From assembly GCA_964007475.1 (NCBI GenBank), contig OZ023273.1, forward strand, positions 124,667,812-124,731,811: 64,000 nucleotides of DNA. The letters run 5' to 3'. Of the stretch, positions 1 to 12,331 are shown one piece after another (the first letter of the stretch is position 1; each line of letters opens with the position of its first letter). The translations under genes and the position numbers were made by a program. This DNA comes from Hybos culiciformis (lineage: Eukaryota > Arthropoda > Insecta > Diptera > Hybotidae). Under the pieces are notes generated by a model. It saw only the letters and a program-made list of their open reading frames with translations. It ran no database searches and was not told the DNA's origin.

Positions 1-429
1 TCTTTTATATAAAAAATAATAAAATGGTAATAAAATGACAGTAACTTGAGTTTTATGTTGTGTTTACCTCATCAAACAATCAAAGAGCCGATTAAATTAA
101 TATTAAACCTAATTCTTTTTTAAGTTTTTAATTTTTTTCCTTACAATACTATCCTTTCTTGTTTTTTCTCAGAAAAAAGAGAGAAAAAAAAAACTGAAAA
201 ACAACAAAACAAATTTCTGTCCATTTTAGTGAGTCTATTAAACTTTTCCAATAAAATTTCTTGGTTTCTTACTTTTTTGTTCGTTGTCAACAAAAATTAT
301 GAAAAGTTCATGCTATCTAGTTCTTAAAACAAATTATGTGAACTTAAAGAAAAGAAAAAAAAGAAAATTTCATGGTGGTAATTTTGTTGTTTATTTTTAT
401 GTTTGATTAGCTAAAAAAAATTATTTCAG

Positions 430-552
430 TTTCTGACTTCTAAAAGAGGCTTGAAAAATGAAAAATGTATTTATATGAAATTTGTATCTATGAGTTTTCT
501 AACGTCTGTTGCTAACTTACAAATCGTTGAAACGACAAAAAAATTGTTATAA
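430..552 (+). CDS. Candidate exon (40 residues plus stop)
   Basis: Follows an ATTATTTCAG acceptor. Open for 40 codons in phase 0: FLTSKRGLKNEK, then MKFVSMSFLTSVANLQI, then VETTKKLL and TAA. A GTATCT at 484 could act as a donor. Spliced there, it would join in phase with the 1234-1281 candidate, but that is speculation. G+C is modestly raised. Confidence 0.17.
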   Translation, partial: FLTSKRGLKNEKCIYMKFVSMSFLTSVANLQIVETTKKLL

Positions 553-835
553 ATGAGTCTAGTTTTCGAGGCATTGATATGGTAATAAGATTCCAGAAAT
601 CTATTGAATACATTATCAAATTATTTGATAATTTTGATAAAGTGAATTATTTTGAAACAATTTAATATTATCAACTACTTAGAATAAAAATTACAATAAG
701 TTAATGTAGAAGATTCATACATTCAGGCTATTATAAAATATTAGTAGTGTTCATATCTTGTAAATGTAAATTGTATACATAAATAATTGATTTATACACC
801 TAATAAGAAGAAATATAATAGAAGCATTGTGCTAA

Positions 836-1171
836 ATACTACCATAAAGGAAGTATAAAATAGAGAAACTAGTCCCATACAAAAAATGCAAATACAAATA
901 GTGAAACAAAAAATCCATATCACAACCCCATGAGCTTTTTTTTTGTATTTTTTGAGAATTCAACTCTCACAAAAGCTTTTAAAACTTTCAAAATAACAAC
1001 AGTTCTATACAATTTTTAAAGTTTAAAAAACTTTTGTGAGAGTGGAATTCTCAAAAAATACAAAAAAAAAGCTCATGGGGTTGTGATATGGATTTTTTGT
1101 TTCACTATTTGTATTTGCATTTTTTGTAGAGGACTAGTTTCTCTATTTATACTTCCTTTATGATACTACTT
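836..1171. repeat. Foldback element with ~155-bp near-perfect arms
   Basis: Left arm about 836-992 and right arm about 1011-1171 are reverse complements, sharing for example AGAGAAACTAGT / ACTAGTTTCTCT near the tips and CCCCATGAGC / GCTCATGGGG inside. The loop is about 18 bp (AACAACAGTTCTATAC). A few mismatches and indels separate the arms. No internal gene and no clear target-site duplication. Best read as a MITE or foldback transposon copy. Confidence 0.85.
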
Positions 1172-1233
1172 ATATATTACAATAATCATTAAATCATATT
1201 ATTATTAATATTAGTATTTTTTTTTAAATACAG

Positions 1234-1281
1234 GTAAATCATAATTCTACAATTGTGCCTAACGAAGCTATCACTACATAA
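1234..1281 (+). CDS. Candidate short terminal exon (15 residues plus stop)
   Basis: Excellent acceptor (T-rich tract, AAATACAG, ending 1233). Phase-0 reading VNHNSTIVPNEAITT then TAA; AATAAA at 1343-1348. Its length is within what chance gives after any AG in this DNA, so confidence is low. Confidence 0.15.
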   Translation, partial: VNHNSTIVPNEAITT

Positions 1282-2084
1282 TTGAGGTAAATTTCTGTAA
1301 TTTCCTTTAATTTTCTTTTGAAGATAATATTTTCTTTCTAACAATAAACCCACAACTTACAATATAATACACTCTATCTTCTCTCCAAAAATACATTATA
1401 TATATTATATTCTTCAGTTATATAATAGTAATCAAAACATAAATAAAAATATCTGAAGTGAAAAATTTAAAATATTCAATAGTCTTTTAAACAGAGCAAA
1501 AATATTAAAAAAAAAAGAAGAAACTTAACAAAATTAAATGTTTCGTATAAGAATTAAAGGTAACTTATTGATACCTCACCTAGATATTTATTTATTGATA
1601 TTGTTAAAAAAAATTAATGGACATGAACTTATATTGAAAAATAAAGATAACATTTTATCACCAAACATAAAATGCTCATTATTAAATATAAATATATATA
1701 ATATAAATACGATGAAGAAACTTTCACAAAACATTAAATATTTTGTTGTGTTGAAGATCAAAAAAAAAATAACTTCTAAGAGGAAAACACAACACTAATA
1801 AAAATGCATCCTTAAAGCGATAACGATATATTTAGTTTTTTATTAGCCGAGAACAAGATTACACAATAATCATAAAAGTAAATGATTTACAAAATTGTAT
1901 AATATACTTGAAAATATGTTTATGTATTAGAATAAATTTAATAAAAAAAAAAAAAAAATAACTATTATAATAAATTCATTTACTTAATTTGATAGTGAAT
2001 AAAAATATAAATATTTATTTGAATACAAAATTTTACATTAAGTTAATTTAAATTTTATAAAATAAGCCTTTGTCTGGGTTACCA
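1282..2084. other. AT-rich noncoding
   Basis: Holds only a Lys/Ile/Asn-rich 86-codon frame (1538-1798) that looks like noise, AATAAA at 1343, and an A-run near 1942. Confidence 0.5.
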
Positions 2085-2265
2085 TTATCCTGTTGGAATA
2101 CATTTTTTTTCCTGATTATAATACTGTACACAGTATGATGAAGTTATGTTTTCATCGACCATGTTTTTTATGAAAGTTTTATAAACGGCCGGCGGCAAAC
2201 AAAGTATAATTACAGCAACAGGATTCAAATAATAGAAAATCAGAATAATTAGCAACCAATTTATT
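2085..2265 (-). CDS. Candidate last exon of a membrane protein (59 residues plus stop)
   Basis: Begins after an acceptor-like TATAG (phase 1: one leftover base, then ATA AAT TGG). The frame is closed by a TAA just upstream of that acceptor, as expected for an exon. The translation is hydrophobic for about 25 residues, contains an NP motif and a PP pair (LNPVAVI, CLPPAVY), and ends in a Cys-containing hydrophilic tail (CVQYYNQ, KKCIPTG). AATAAA lies about 65 bp past the stop (complement of 2014-2019). G+C is well above the flanks and contains the local CGGCCGGCGGC cluster. No homologue recognised; upstream exons were not identified. An alternative is an unspliced pseudogene fragment. Confidence 0.3.
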
Positions 2266-2643
2266 CTATATTAATAGTTTATGGAATTGCATTAACAACA
2301 AGGTTTCGTTTATACAGTAATAAAGTATAAGCCTAAAGTAAACTTACATGTAATTTTTATGCAGAACATTTAAAAATAAAAAATTCTGATATTTTTTATG
2401 ATAAATTTTAACCCACGAATATAACTAAAAAATTAACTGATGTTTTTGAAAGCAGGGTTCCACATACATACATAATTATTGTTTACCAAAAATAAACTTT
2501 TCTCGACTATACATATAATAAATTTATAAATTATTGTTCTGTTATTAAAAATATTTAAAGACCATTTTTTTTTTTTAAGGATCCCATACAGTTGAGGTTG
2601 TGACGATATAACTACTAAAAGTTATAATGATTTTGTAATATAA

Positions 2644-2665
2644 AACATTGTTTGTAAACAATGTT
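2644..2665. promoter_or_regulatory. 22-bp palindrome containing TGTTTGTAAACA
   Basis: AACATTGTTT-GT-AAACAATGTT. The core resembles back-to-back forkhead (GTAAACA) sites. Palindromes of this size can occur by chance in AT-rich DNA. Confidence 0.2.
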
Positions 2666-3429
2666 GAAATTTCTTCTTCTGGAACATGATAAAAAAATTT
2701 TATTTTATTTATAATTGAAGTAGTAAACTACATACTGTATAGTAGTTTAAAAAAATATACACAAAACTATGATATTTTTTTTAACGAACAAAAAAAAGTA
2801 AGTATAAAGAAAACAGAAATCGCCTTAAGGTTTTAATTTTCGAATTTCCCTTTTGAATTGAATTATTGAAATGATATTTCTTATAAAAACATAAGTTTTG
2901 CTTTTTCACACAAAAAAACTTTTATTTTTATTTTATTTTTTTTGTTGAAAAATCTCATCTTAACTTTTTTTTTATCGTTTCTTTTCGAATATTTTTTTTT
3001 TTCACACATCGAATATATACGTATAGTTTCTAGCTAGGTATATTATGCACATATGTATATTCAAAATAAAAAAAAAATATTAAAAATAAAAAAACTAAAT
3101 TTTCCGAGAAGTTAATATAAAGCATAGATATTTTCACCCTTTTTTATTATACTAACTTTTCTGCATTTTTTTTTTTTCGTCGATTTTCCTATTAAGAATC
3201 TTTCAACTACACCCTTGGGAGTTTCATATGTATATTTTTTTTTTATTATTATAATCAAATAATATTACTTTGAAGCCAGTTTTTTTTTTTGAAATTATTT
3301 CGAATGTAAAAATAAAAAAAATGTTCGCTATTTTCATATTAAAATATTTTTTTATTAATATTTTTGTTTAAAAAAAAATCAAATTTAAACTTTTGCAATT
3401 ATTTCATAAAATTCAATTATCAACCAATT

Positions 3430-3720
3430 TATATAGAAAACAGCCTGTTATCGGATAAATTTATTGCGGATGAACAATATGTCTGGGCTTTTCTGCATTT
3501 CAAATTTTGATTACGGAATGATCTCTATAATCTAGACTTGTAATAATAAAAATTAGTAAGATAATGGTAATGGGTTATAGAGAGACAGCATTTAATTTAA
3601 AGCGTAAACGATTTGTGTTGCTGGTTTTGCAATTAGCTCGTATTTTGAACTCAAAACAACTATCGCAAGGAAGCAGCCTTTATTGACACTATATGATGTC
3701 CAACTTGTAAAAAATAATAA
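3430..3720. other. Coding-like island of uncertain strand
   Basis: About 290 bp of raised G+C. Plus 3434-3510 follows TTATATAG and reads ENSLLSDKFIADEQYVW to a TGA. Minus 3585-3722 has an ATG-initiated 45-residue frame (TSWTSYSVNKGCFLAIV, then SKYELIAKPATQIVYALN). The plus strand of the latter stretch is also open. This may be a relic of a gene or transposon; I cannot decide the strand or function. Confidence 0.2.
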
Positions 3721-3800
3721 CCATTGAACCATTTTTATTTATCAGTCTATGATATTGTTAAAAATTTGAAATTTATTCAAAAATCCCAGTAATGTCATAG

Positions 3801-3869
3801 ATTTTTGTTATCTAAACTGTTTTTGTTATCTAAACTGTCAACATAGATTTTTGTTATCTAAACTGTCAA
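3801..3869. repeat. Tandem repeat, three copies of ~19-24 bp
   Basis: Three direct copies of TTTTTGTTATCTAAACTGT; the third is separated by a short ACATAGA insertion. No gene. Confidence 0.85.
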
Positions 3870-4465
3870 TTTGCTTTAGTCCAATATGAGTCCCGTTTTC
3901 TATGCATACAGCAAATCATTAAAGAGTACTTTATTTTATATTGCTATTGTATGAAAAATAATTACCATTTTTGGATGATTGATATCAATAATAATTGCAC
4001 TTTAAATGCATTTTCGATTGTTACTTATTATAATATGTTTTTATTTTATAATTAATTTTACGACTTTTTTTTTGTATACAAATACAATCATTAAAAAGCA
4101 TATACATATATTTTTATTTAATTTCAAAGTATGCAATTATATTAAAAAAAATATTGTTGGCTATTTTCATAAATTAAATTGAGTTGAATAATATTCTTGA
4201 GCTACGCGCATAATAAAAAAAAAATAAATATAACAGTTATACCTATGTTTTTATGTGAAAAAATTAATTTTATTTTATTTTATTTTTTCTTATATAATGT
4301 GCATATCTGTTTCTCCTAGAATTTTACCTGTAGGTTTTATAAGTTCCACAGAATATGAAATAAATTACATTAAGTGTATATATGTTTCTTAAATTTTCAT
4401 TTACAACATGGTTTTATAGGTACTCATTTTATATTTTTTTTACATACGACGTAACGTAATCAAGC

Positions 4466-4475
4466 TATATAAAAG
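4466..4475 (+). promoter_or_regulatory. TATA-box-like sequence downstream of ACGTAA motifs
   Basis: TATATAAAAG preceded by ACGACGTAACGTAATC. An ATG at 4491 (MKYFALGNLKTVNA) lies about 20 bp downstream. No further gene support. Confidence 0.12.
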
Positions 4476-4867
4476 AAACGTGGAATATTACATGAAATAT
4501 TTTGCTCTTGGTAATTTAAAAACAGTGAATGCAAGTAAAGTAAATTATTATTATTATTATTTTCTTATTTTTTTTTATAACATTACATACTTACGAATAA
4601 AAAAAAATAATAATTGAGACTAAAAAGTTATAGATAGTGTTAGACTAAAACTTTATTAGATGGTACGATCTTAGAATAAAATAGGAATATACTTAGTTAG
4701 TCTGAAATTATGTAAATCTAGTTAAATATTTTATTGTAGATACACAAATAACGTTCGAATTTGTCAAAGATTGAACCTTAACCTTACAAATTCTTGAAAT
4801 TTTCTAAATCCATAAAAACAATAAATTTGATATTTGAAATTTGTTCTATATTTTCAATTTATTGCTA

Positions 4868-4954
4868 TTATTTAACGAAATTTAACTCCGAAAAAGCAGA
4901 ATTGATGCCCTCCTTTAACCTTCTAACAGTATAATATTGTTTGTAGAACGCTTT
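4868..4954 (-). CDS. Candidate terminal exon (28 residues plus stop)
   Basis: Preceded on the minus strand by a strong T-tract acceptor (GTTTTTTTAAAG). Reads KAFYKQYYTVRRLKEG, INSAFSELNFVK, TAA in phase 0, with AATAAA about 5-10 nt past the stop (complement of about 4858-4863). Codon pattern is protein-like. No homologue recognised. Confidence 0.2.
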   Translation of the reverse strand, partial: KAFYKQYYTVRRLKEGINSAFSELNFVK

Positions 4955-4975
4955 CTTTAAAAAAACAAAAATATA

Positions 4976-7106
4976 AAATAATTTTCTTCCAAAAAACATT
5001 TTTCATTTCATTTTCGTTATTTATTTTTTATTTTTTTATTTTTCTTGCAAATTTAGCATAAAAAATGAAAATGCTAAAAACAAAATATATATATTTATAT
5101 AAAATATAATATATAAATTTTATAACTTTAATATTGACATTATTATGAAAGTATTCATTTTTTTATATTCTATATTTATTATAATAAAATAATAATAATA
5201 ATAATAATAATATTTTTGTGCAAAGAATATTTTCCAATTGGGAAAAATTATTTGTAATTTTCATTTTAATTTTGGATACCATATAACGGGAGGGAAAAAT
5301 AAATGCTGTCAAATGACAGAAAATATGTCCTTTTTCAAAGGAATATCCTAAGGGACTTCGTTTTTAGCTTAAATTGTGAAAAAAAAATATAATACGTATA
5401 CATTTATTTTTTTTTGGTTCTTAATGTTAAAAAGAGCTGAAAAAGATTTTTTGTTTTAAGTTTTCTTCATTTGTTTTTTTTTTTTTTTTTTTTTCTTTAA
5501 CAATATCCTTAAATTATTTGAAATCATATATATTTCGTTAATAAAAGATTACACATATTTTGTTACGAAAAAGAAAATTCGATATAAAAAAGTTTTCTAA
5601 TTTTGAAAACTTTTTTGGGAAACAAAAAATTACAAATAATTGCATTTTTTCTTTTGATATTTTCTTTTATTTTACATTTTGAGGTTTAGATTCTTATATA
5701 TTTGGGAATTTTTTTTTTTCTAAAAAGAAATCAGTTAAATTTTTTTTTCATTATCATTATTATTTTTATTATTTTGTTAAGCATTAATTGTCCTAGGTCC
5801 GTCCACATTATTGTGGTTCTTTGTTATCATATTATCTTGTTTTTTAAAGAACATTAATAGCTACAATAAAATAATTTAATAAGCAGTTTATTTGTATACA
5901 AAGATAATTAAAGTTACCTAGGATCCTTAAAGAAAAAAAATGATTAAGTAATGATCTACTTAATGAATGAAAAAGGATAAATTTTATTATATAGAGCTAC
6001 TTGTATAATCGTAACCTATAAAGTTTTTAGTATCTAGTCTCATTAAAAAATAAAGAAAGTTGATATTTTTAATTTAATTTTAGAAAAAGTTTTTTTTTTT
6101 TAATATTTCTATAGTAGTTCGTTCGTCAGATCTGTTTTGACCTAAAAGCTATTAACCAAAAATAAAAAAGTGACAAAAATACGCTTAAAGTTCTTTAGCA
6201 TTTTTGTCCTTTTAGCTTAGCAATTTGCCTTTGAGTGTATAACACAATGTTATTTTTTTTTTATCACATTTTATTCTTTTTTTTTGTTTTCTCAAAGAAA
6301 AAATTTCATAGAGCATAAAAAGGCTATAAAAAAGATATTTACTATTAGAATAGTTTTTTTTTTTTTAAGAAAATTGTACTTAGAATTCCATTACAATAAG
6401 CTATATGATTATGTGTTTATTTTATTCACTAAAAAAAAATTAACCATAAGCAGAAAAAATATTTTAGATACTTACATATTTAATATGTATACATGGGCAT
6501 GTAAAAAGTTTTTGATATCTCTAAGTGAAGGTCTGTTTTTAAAAACAGAAACGAAAAAAAAAAAAATAACAAAATTAAAATTTGATGGATTTGTTTATGG
6601 GGAAGATGTGTCAGCTAAACGTGACATTATAAAAAAAAAAAACATTTTAAGATATATATGAAATATAAAAAAATGGAAAAATATAAAAAGTTAAAAGCTT
6701 TCTTTGGATTAAAAACAAATAATTTAGATATACATACTCTTCACATAAACTTTTAAAATAAATTTCAAATTAAAATAATTAATATTATTTAATGTTCACA
6801 TCATTCAGGTTCATTTTTCAAACGAACTTAATTCTTCTATAATTGTCTGACCAAGAAATATAAATTTATGGAATGCAAATTTTATTAAAAATTTCTTAAT
6901 TATTGAAAGAGATTCACAATATGCTAAATATAATAGTAAAAATTTACTTTTTGTTCCATACCGTAGTGTTTAAGTCAAAGAGATTTTATAAGTATTATAT
7001 CGTTACAAAATCTCAGGTGTCATTCTAACATAACTATAAATTTTACACTGGAAATATATCTTAAGTACAACCAGGAAGTTTTATTGATTATTTATTACTT
7101 AACATA
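4976..7106. other. AT-rich noncoding with a few short open stretches
   Basis: Contains the (AAT)n at 5189, a T21 run near 5474-5494, and a 29-codon ATG frame at 5303-5392 (MLSNDRKYVLFQRNIL...). There is also a 125-codon frame at 6284-6661 that lacks an ATG start. None is convincing as a gene. Confidence 0.5.
5189..5211. repeat. (AAT)n microsatellite
   Basis: About seven uninterrupted AAT triplets. Confidence 0.85.
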
Positions 7107-7211
7107 TTAAGATTTGCACCTCTGTACTCTTTTATAATACATTTGATTTATTTTGCATTCTCCTCCACTCGTAACATATTCAACTGAGAAAGTGAATGAA
7201 ACTAACAGTCT
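7107..7211 (-). other. Coding-like island (34 codons)
   Basis: Minus-strand reading after ACATATAG: LLVSFTFSVEYVTSGG, ECKINQMYYKRVQRCKS, then TAA. The composition is more protein-like than its flanks, but there is no donor, no ATG and no recognised homologue. Confidence 0.13.
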
Positions 7212-7772
7212 CTATATGTCACTCAAATTGGCAACAAAATTCATTGTATAAGAATTATTTTGAATTAAACTTTAAATTTACCAATTAAACATTTAATTGT
7301 ATACTCAAATTAAATTCTATTATCAAAATATATTCATTGAATTTTATTCTGTTTTTCATTTTTGAATCAAACCATTCATAAATTTATGTGTTTATAAAAA
7401 TGAAAAAGACCATATAGAAATACACAAAAAAATATGTTTTTAAACATTTAACAAAAAAAGAACAAAATTTACCATTTATGTTTTATTTGATGACGATACA
7501 AGACAAAAGAATGGAAATTAATCTAGCAAATATACAAAATATATATAGGAAATAAATGATTAGTCGACAAAGGAATGGTTCAGGAACTAATTCCTAAAAT
7601 TATTAAATAAAGAAACAGAACAAGTTTGTCACATAAAAACTGTAGTTTCGATTTAATAAAAAGATAGACAAAAATCCAAAGAAAAAGTCCATATAGGTTT
7701 ATGAAGTTTTTTACAACAGTCGATTAAGATTGGTTAGATCTCGGTTGTTTAACTTAAGGGGATTGCGAAGTA

Positions 7773-8911
7773 CATAGGCGCCCGCAGGATTTTTTCTAGG
7801 GGGGGGCAAGAAAATTTTTTTAAAAAACTTATAAACATGTTTTTCTTCAACGATGAATATAAAAAAAATGTGTTGAGAATTGAGTTACATGTATCTTATA
7901 TGAATCTTTTCTTTTTAAAAGTAAAAAATAACAAACATAAATTAACATTTTTAATAAACGAATTCACTTGCTGGATAAAATAAATAATATACAATACATA
8001 TATAAAGAAAAAAAAACCAGATACCTTCCGAATCGTTCCAAAACTTTCAGTAACTCGCCAATTGGAAGAAAAACAAAACCAACGAAGATATTTTAGACGT
8101 AGTTTATGCACGTATGCGACATAAAAAAGACACATTATATGAAACTTTTTGAGGCGTATTATACTCAAACACGTAAATTGAACTTCTCCGGCGTAAAAGT
8201 TAAAAAATTAATCTTTTATATTTATACATCATAGATATTTCTACACCATAGATATTAAGAAATGCAATTGCTTTATTTTTTTGTAACTGAACAGTTATTT
8301 TTTTTGTAACTGAACGGTGATTTTCTTTTTTACGTCGCGTGGCGAAGTTTCGTAAACTCGCGTGAACTACTTCGACAATGTCTCTATCATAAAAGTAACC
8401 AGAAAAGGAATTCTTTTTTCATAAATGTGTTGCTCTTCACTAAGCGAAATATGAAAAAGGAATATCTGGAATTCCGTCCATTTAGAAATTCCAAAATTTA
8501 TAAATATTTTTGTATTTTTACCCGTGACTCAAAAATCGAAAAATTTGAAAAAAAAAAAAAAAATTGAATAATTTATTTAAAACAATTTAAATACTGCATG
8601 ACATAAAATCTGAAAAAATTAAAATCTAAAATTTCTAATTTAAATGTTCTCAAAATTTCTTAGCCCATTAAAAAAGTAAAATTTAAGAGCAAGCAAGGGT
8701 TCTTATAAAAAAGTTATTGTGCGAGATAATAAGTTTTTTTTTTCGTTTGAAAAATGACAAACATTCTAATATTATTTAAATTAAAATCCTGTTTCTAATT
8801 TGTACGAGATTAGTGTTTAGGTCTCATCGCTGATTAAGTTTTATTTTCTTCATCAACGCCAGGGAGGGGCCAAGGCCCTCCCTTGCCCCCCCCCCCCTCC
8901 GGGCGCCTATG
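7773..8911. mobile_element. hAT-type DNA transposon copy, 1139 bp, with 8-bp target duplication
   Basis: Flanked by perfect 8-bp direct repeats GCGAAGTA (7765-7772 and 8912-8919), the duplication length made by hAT transposases. Termini are perfect 12-bp inverted repeats CATAGGCGCCCG, followed at both ends by a G-rich run and GGGGGCAAG. The G/C-rich ends stand out sharply. The interior has short duplications (TTTTTGTAACTGAACGG twice near 8280-8325; CATAGATATT near 8230-8255). It contains no intact transposase. A minus-strand frame of about 72 codons (about 8205-8425: GYFYDRDIVEVVHASLRN...) may be a remnant. It is therefore nonautonomous or decayed. Perfect duplications suggest insertion was not ancient. 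Confidence 0.9.
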
Positions 8912-8919
8912 GCGAAGTA

Positions 8920-11900
8920 CCTTTACAATATTATCGCTTAAAACTAATATACATTGATTATGAAGTTCAGGAACATCTAAAAACTAACATTAAATTATGT
9001 AGTTGTTTAAAAAGAAAGAAAGAAAAACCTTACCAAACGGAAAAACATACATTACGAAATAAAAAAGAAATCAAACAATATTTACTATTTTGAATCTTTA
9101 TTTATTACTATTGTATTGGCTTGTAGCCCTCGGTTATAATATATACAAAATTTTCGTAATTTTTCAATATTTCCAGAACCGAATTCAATTTTATTAATGT
9201 ATTTCATCATTATAATCGATAACAATATCTCGTTAACCAATATTCCAATGGGAAAAAATATATCAATCTATTGAAAATATATTATAAAACCTATAGAGTG
9301 ATCGGATTCTGAACACTACTTCCTGTTTTAAATCGTTGTATTTGAATTTTGATTTAAGTTGGCAGATATGAATATTGAATAAAAAATATTGAAAAAATGA
9401 TTAGTCATATGCTTTTCATGTCACATAATATAAAAATCTCCTTAAGTTCTTAAGGGTATAGATATTAAATCCTAAATAATTTTATTTATAACAAATTTTC
9501 TTTGTGAAATAAAATATTATAAAGACTTAAATAAACTGAAGAAGTAATTATGTACATTATTGATGTAAAGATTTAATAGCATCTAAAATATTAAAAATAA
9601 TTTAAACAAATAAATAAAATACCATATAGTACTTGAAAAATAAAATAAAATAAATAATAATTAAAATGTGTAGTGGGTGTTGTTAAAAGAAACCTGATGG
9701 TTGCAATCAAATTTGGATTAAATTATAATGCGAGAAATATGAAAACATAACGTAATGTATATTTTGATAAATTATAACTATATTAAGAAATTTTAGCGAT
9801 TTTAATAATAATAATAATTTGTTATTTTCACTTCAAATTTATATTTGTCTTTGTTATGTTTTAATTTATATAGAATTTGTATAAATCTATCATCATTGTA
9901 GAAAGAAGTAATTACTTTTTTTTTTTGATTAATGAATTTAATTTAGTAAGGTTACTAATATGTATACAATAATAAAAATTACATACATACATTTGAAATA
10001 AAATTATTAACGGTTATGTACGTAATCAAATTAGTTGTGGATAGTAAATGAATAATTACTGTGAATTAGATTTGAAGAATACGTAGTTTTATAACAATGA
10101 TTTGAAAATATATTGTATAATATATTATTTTAAATACCTTTTCATTAATGTATGTATGCTATATATAGGTATCTAATCTATATGTACAGACAAAATCAAG
10201 ATTTAAAAATGAAGTTGAAGTTGAAATCAAAATTTTGAAAAACAAAAATTTTTTATTTCAATCACGGTGATTCCTCTTTAATATTGCTCAATTAAACAAA
10301 ATTGTCTATAGGTAATTAGAATGGAAATGAGTTTTCTAAAATGTTAAAAAAATTGTTATTATAATGTAGTCAAATGGAATTAATAAAATGTTGTTTTTGA
10401 ATAATTTATCTGTAAAATCCTGTAATGTGTTCAATCAAAATACTAATTAATGATTTTGTGCTATATTTACATTACACTTTATTTATCTGTTGATTTATTT
10501 TTATTGCAAGAAAAAGTATAAAATAAAAACATCCAAAAAAATATTCTGTGTATAGAGATGGGAGGTAAGTCAACCTACAAATATTGCGTTATGCTAGATA
10601 TATGTATTTATACATAAATATGTACACACATAGAATATGTACAAATATTTATATAGTAAACACATTCTGTTTGGTTTGAGGAAGTCTAAAGCCATTATAT
10701 TTTTTTTTTACAAATTTAATACATTATAAAGATGTTTTTGTTTGATGTAGGATGCATTTAATAAAATAACCATTTTCATTTCAAAAATTTAAAATAATCT
10801 TATAAAAATATTTTTGCAATAAGAACTTTTAAAAACTTTTATTAACTTAAAAGAAAAGAATTTTTAATATCCGAAAATTGAAAATTTTTTTTTAAAGTTC
10901 TGTTAAGTAACTTTTGCATAAATTGAACTTAAAACAAGATGCATTATTTATTATTTTTAATAATATAGTTGCCTTTTTAAATTCGTTTTTATCAAAAGTT
11001 TTTTGGTTTTTTAAAAGAATTGGACAAAAGAGAAATTTTTAAAGTTTGAGAAAATCATATAAAATTAACTTTGTCTTTGAGTATTTTGTTTTTAATGTTC
11101 TTAAATTTGGTCATAGTGTGTTTTTAGAAAAAAAATGTACAAAATGTTGCTTGTTAAAAGTTTCTGTGAAACAACATAAAGGTGAAGCTTTACATTTTTA
11201 TTAATTACATACCTACATCTAAATAAAAAGTTCATTTTTGTGAAATATATATATTTATGTACATTTTTATGGAATCAGTTGCTAGGAACATATAACGTAC
11301 TAAATCTAAGAAGAGAGTTACAAAACGGTTGAATCACAATTTGCGTAATAGTTATTCACGCTCTTACTCTTGCAATAAAATTCGTTGATTCTGCCTATTA
11401 AGTTAAAAAAAAAACCCAATTATTTGGTTCGAGTGGAAATTAGACAAATTACAGCATGGGACACACCTTGTCATAAAACAACGACTTTATACAACTATAT
11501 AACAATTAAAAATTGAAATTACGATATCAGAGTTCTTTTTTCGATTGACAATAAAATTAAATTTAATTTTCTATCTATGTAGTTAACTTCGATGATAAAT
11601 TACTACATATACCTACTTATTTAATATTTAATTTTAAATATCTAAAAAAAAAGAAAAAAAGTGGAACAAGCAATTATTTTTTTAACTTTCGATTTTAATA
11701 TAGTTTTTTTTTTTTTCAAATTTTTGCTTTAATAAAATGAACTAGAACTATTACGGAAAAGAAATATTTACGCTTTAGAAAAAAAAAAGAGTAATTTTAT
11801 CCGTTTTATCGCCAGAAGGTAAACACTTTATTATACGAAAATGATGTTTTGTTTGAAATTGTGCAGCAGGAAAAACTGGCCAAGTTTTTAATTATAAACA

Positions 11901-12331
11901 CTTTCCTAAAGCTTTGAGAATTTTTGTTTATTAATATTATTTGTATATACCTATATACAAAGTACATATACTACGAAGGATTATTTCAGCTTATTTTCTA
12001 ATTATTAAAAGTAACCTTTAAAAATGTTGTTCATAATTAAAAATGAAATGCCTAAAGGAGTTTCAATTTAATTTAGTTTATTGAATGAATGCAAAAACGG
12101 TTTTATTTTGAATTAGCGTTCAGCATAAATGAAAATTAATTGAAAATTGAGATTTATTGTATAGAAGTAATTGTGGAAATACATTTATTCGTACCTCGTT
12201 ATTCTTATATTTATCATTCTTATTTATCTTAGACAGAAGAAAATTATTGTTCATCGAAATTGTTGAAATTTGACTTCTCTTTGGATGAAATACTAGAATT
12301 AACAATTTTCATTAACAATTTTCTCTCACAG
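8920..12331. other. AT-rich noncoding
   Basis: (AAAG)n near 9010-9026; the TATA/donor pair at 10517-10570; a G/C-richer island at 11280-11460 with short open frames on both strands (minus reading RINEFYCKSKSVNNYYA after TTAACTTAATAG). Otherwise nothing recognisable. Confidence 0.5.
10517..10570 (+). promoter_or_regulatory. Possible core promoter with tiny first exon and consensus splice donor
   Basis: TATAAAAT at 10517-10524 is followed about 30 bp later by GTATAGAGATGGGAG|GTAAGT, with a perfect donor GTAAGT starting at 10565. The ATG at about 10558 would leave only ATGGGAG in the exon. Speculative; TATA-like strings are abundant here. Confidence 0.12.

Noticed and set aside
1538..1798. 86-codon ATG frame
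   Set aside because: Almost entirely Lys, Ile, Asn and Leu; indistinguishable from AT-rich noise.
6284..6661. 125-codon frame
   Set aside because: Lacks an ATG start and is dominated by Lys/Phe/Ile from homopolymers. About one frame of this length is expected by chance at this base composition.
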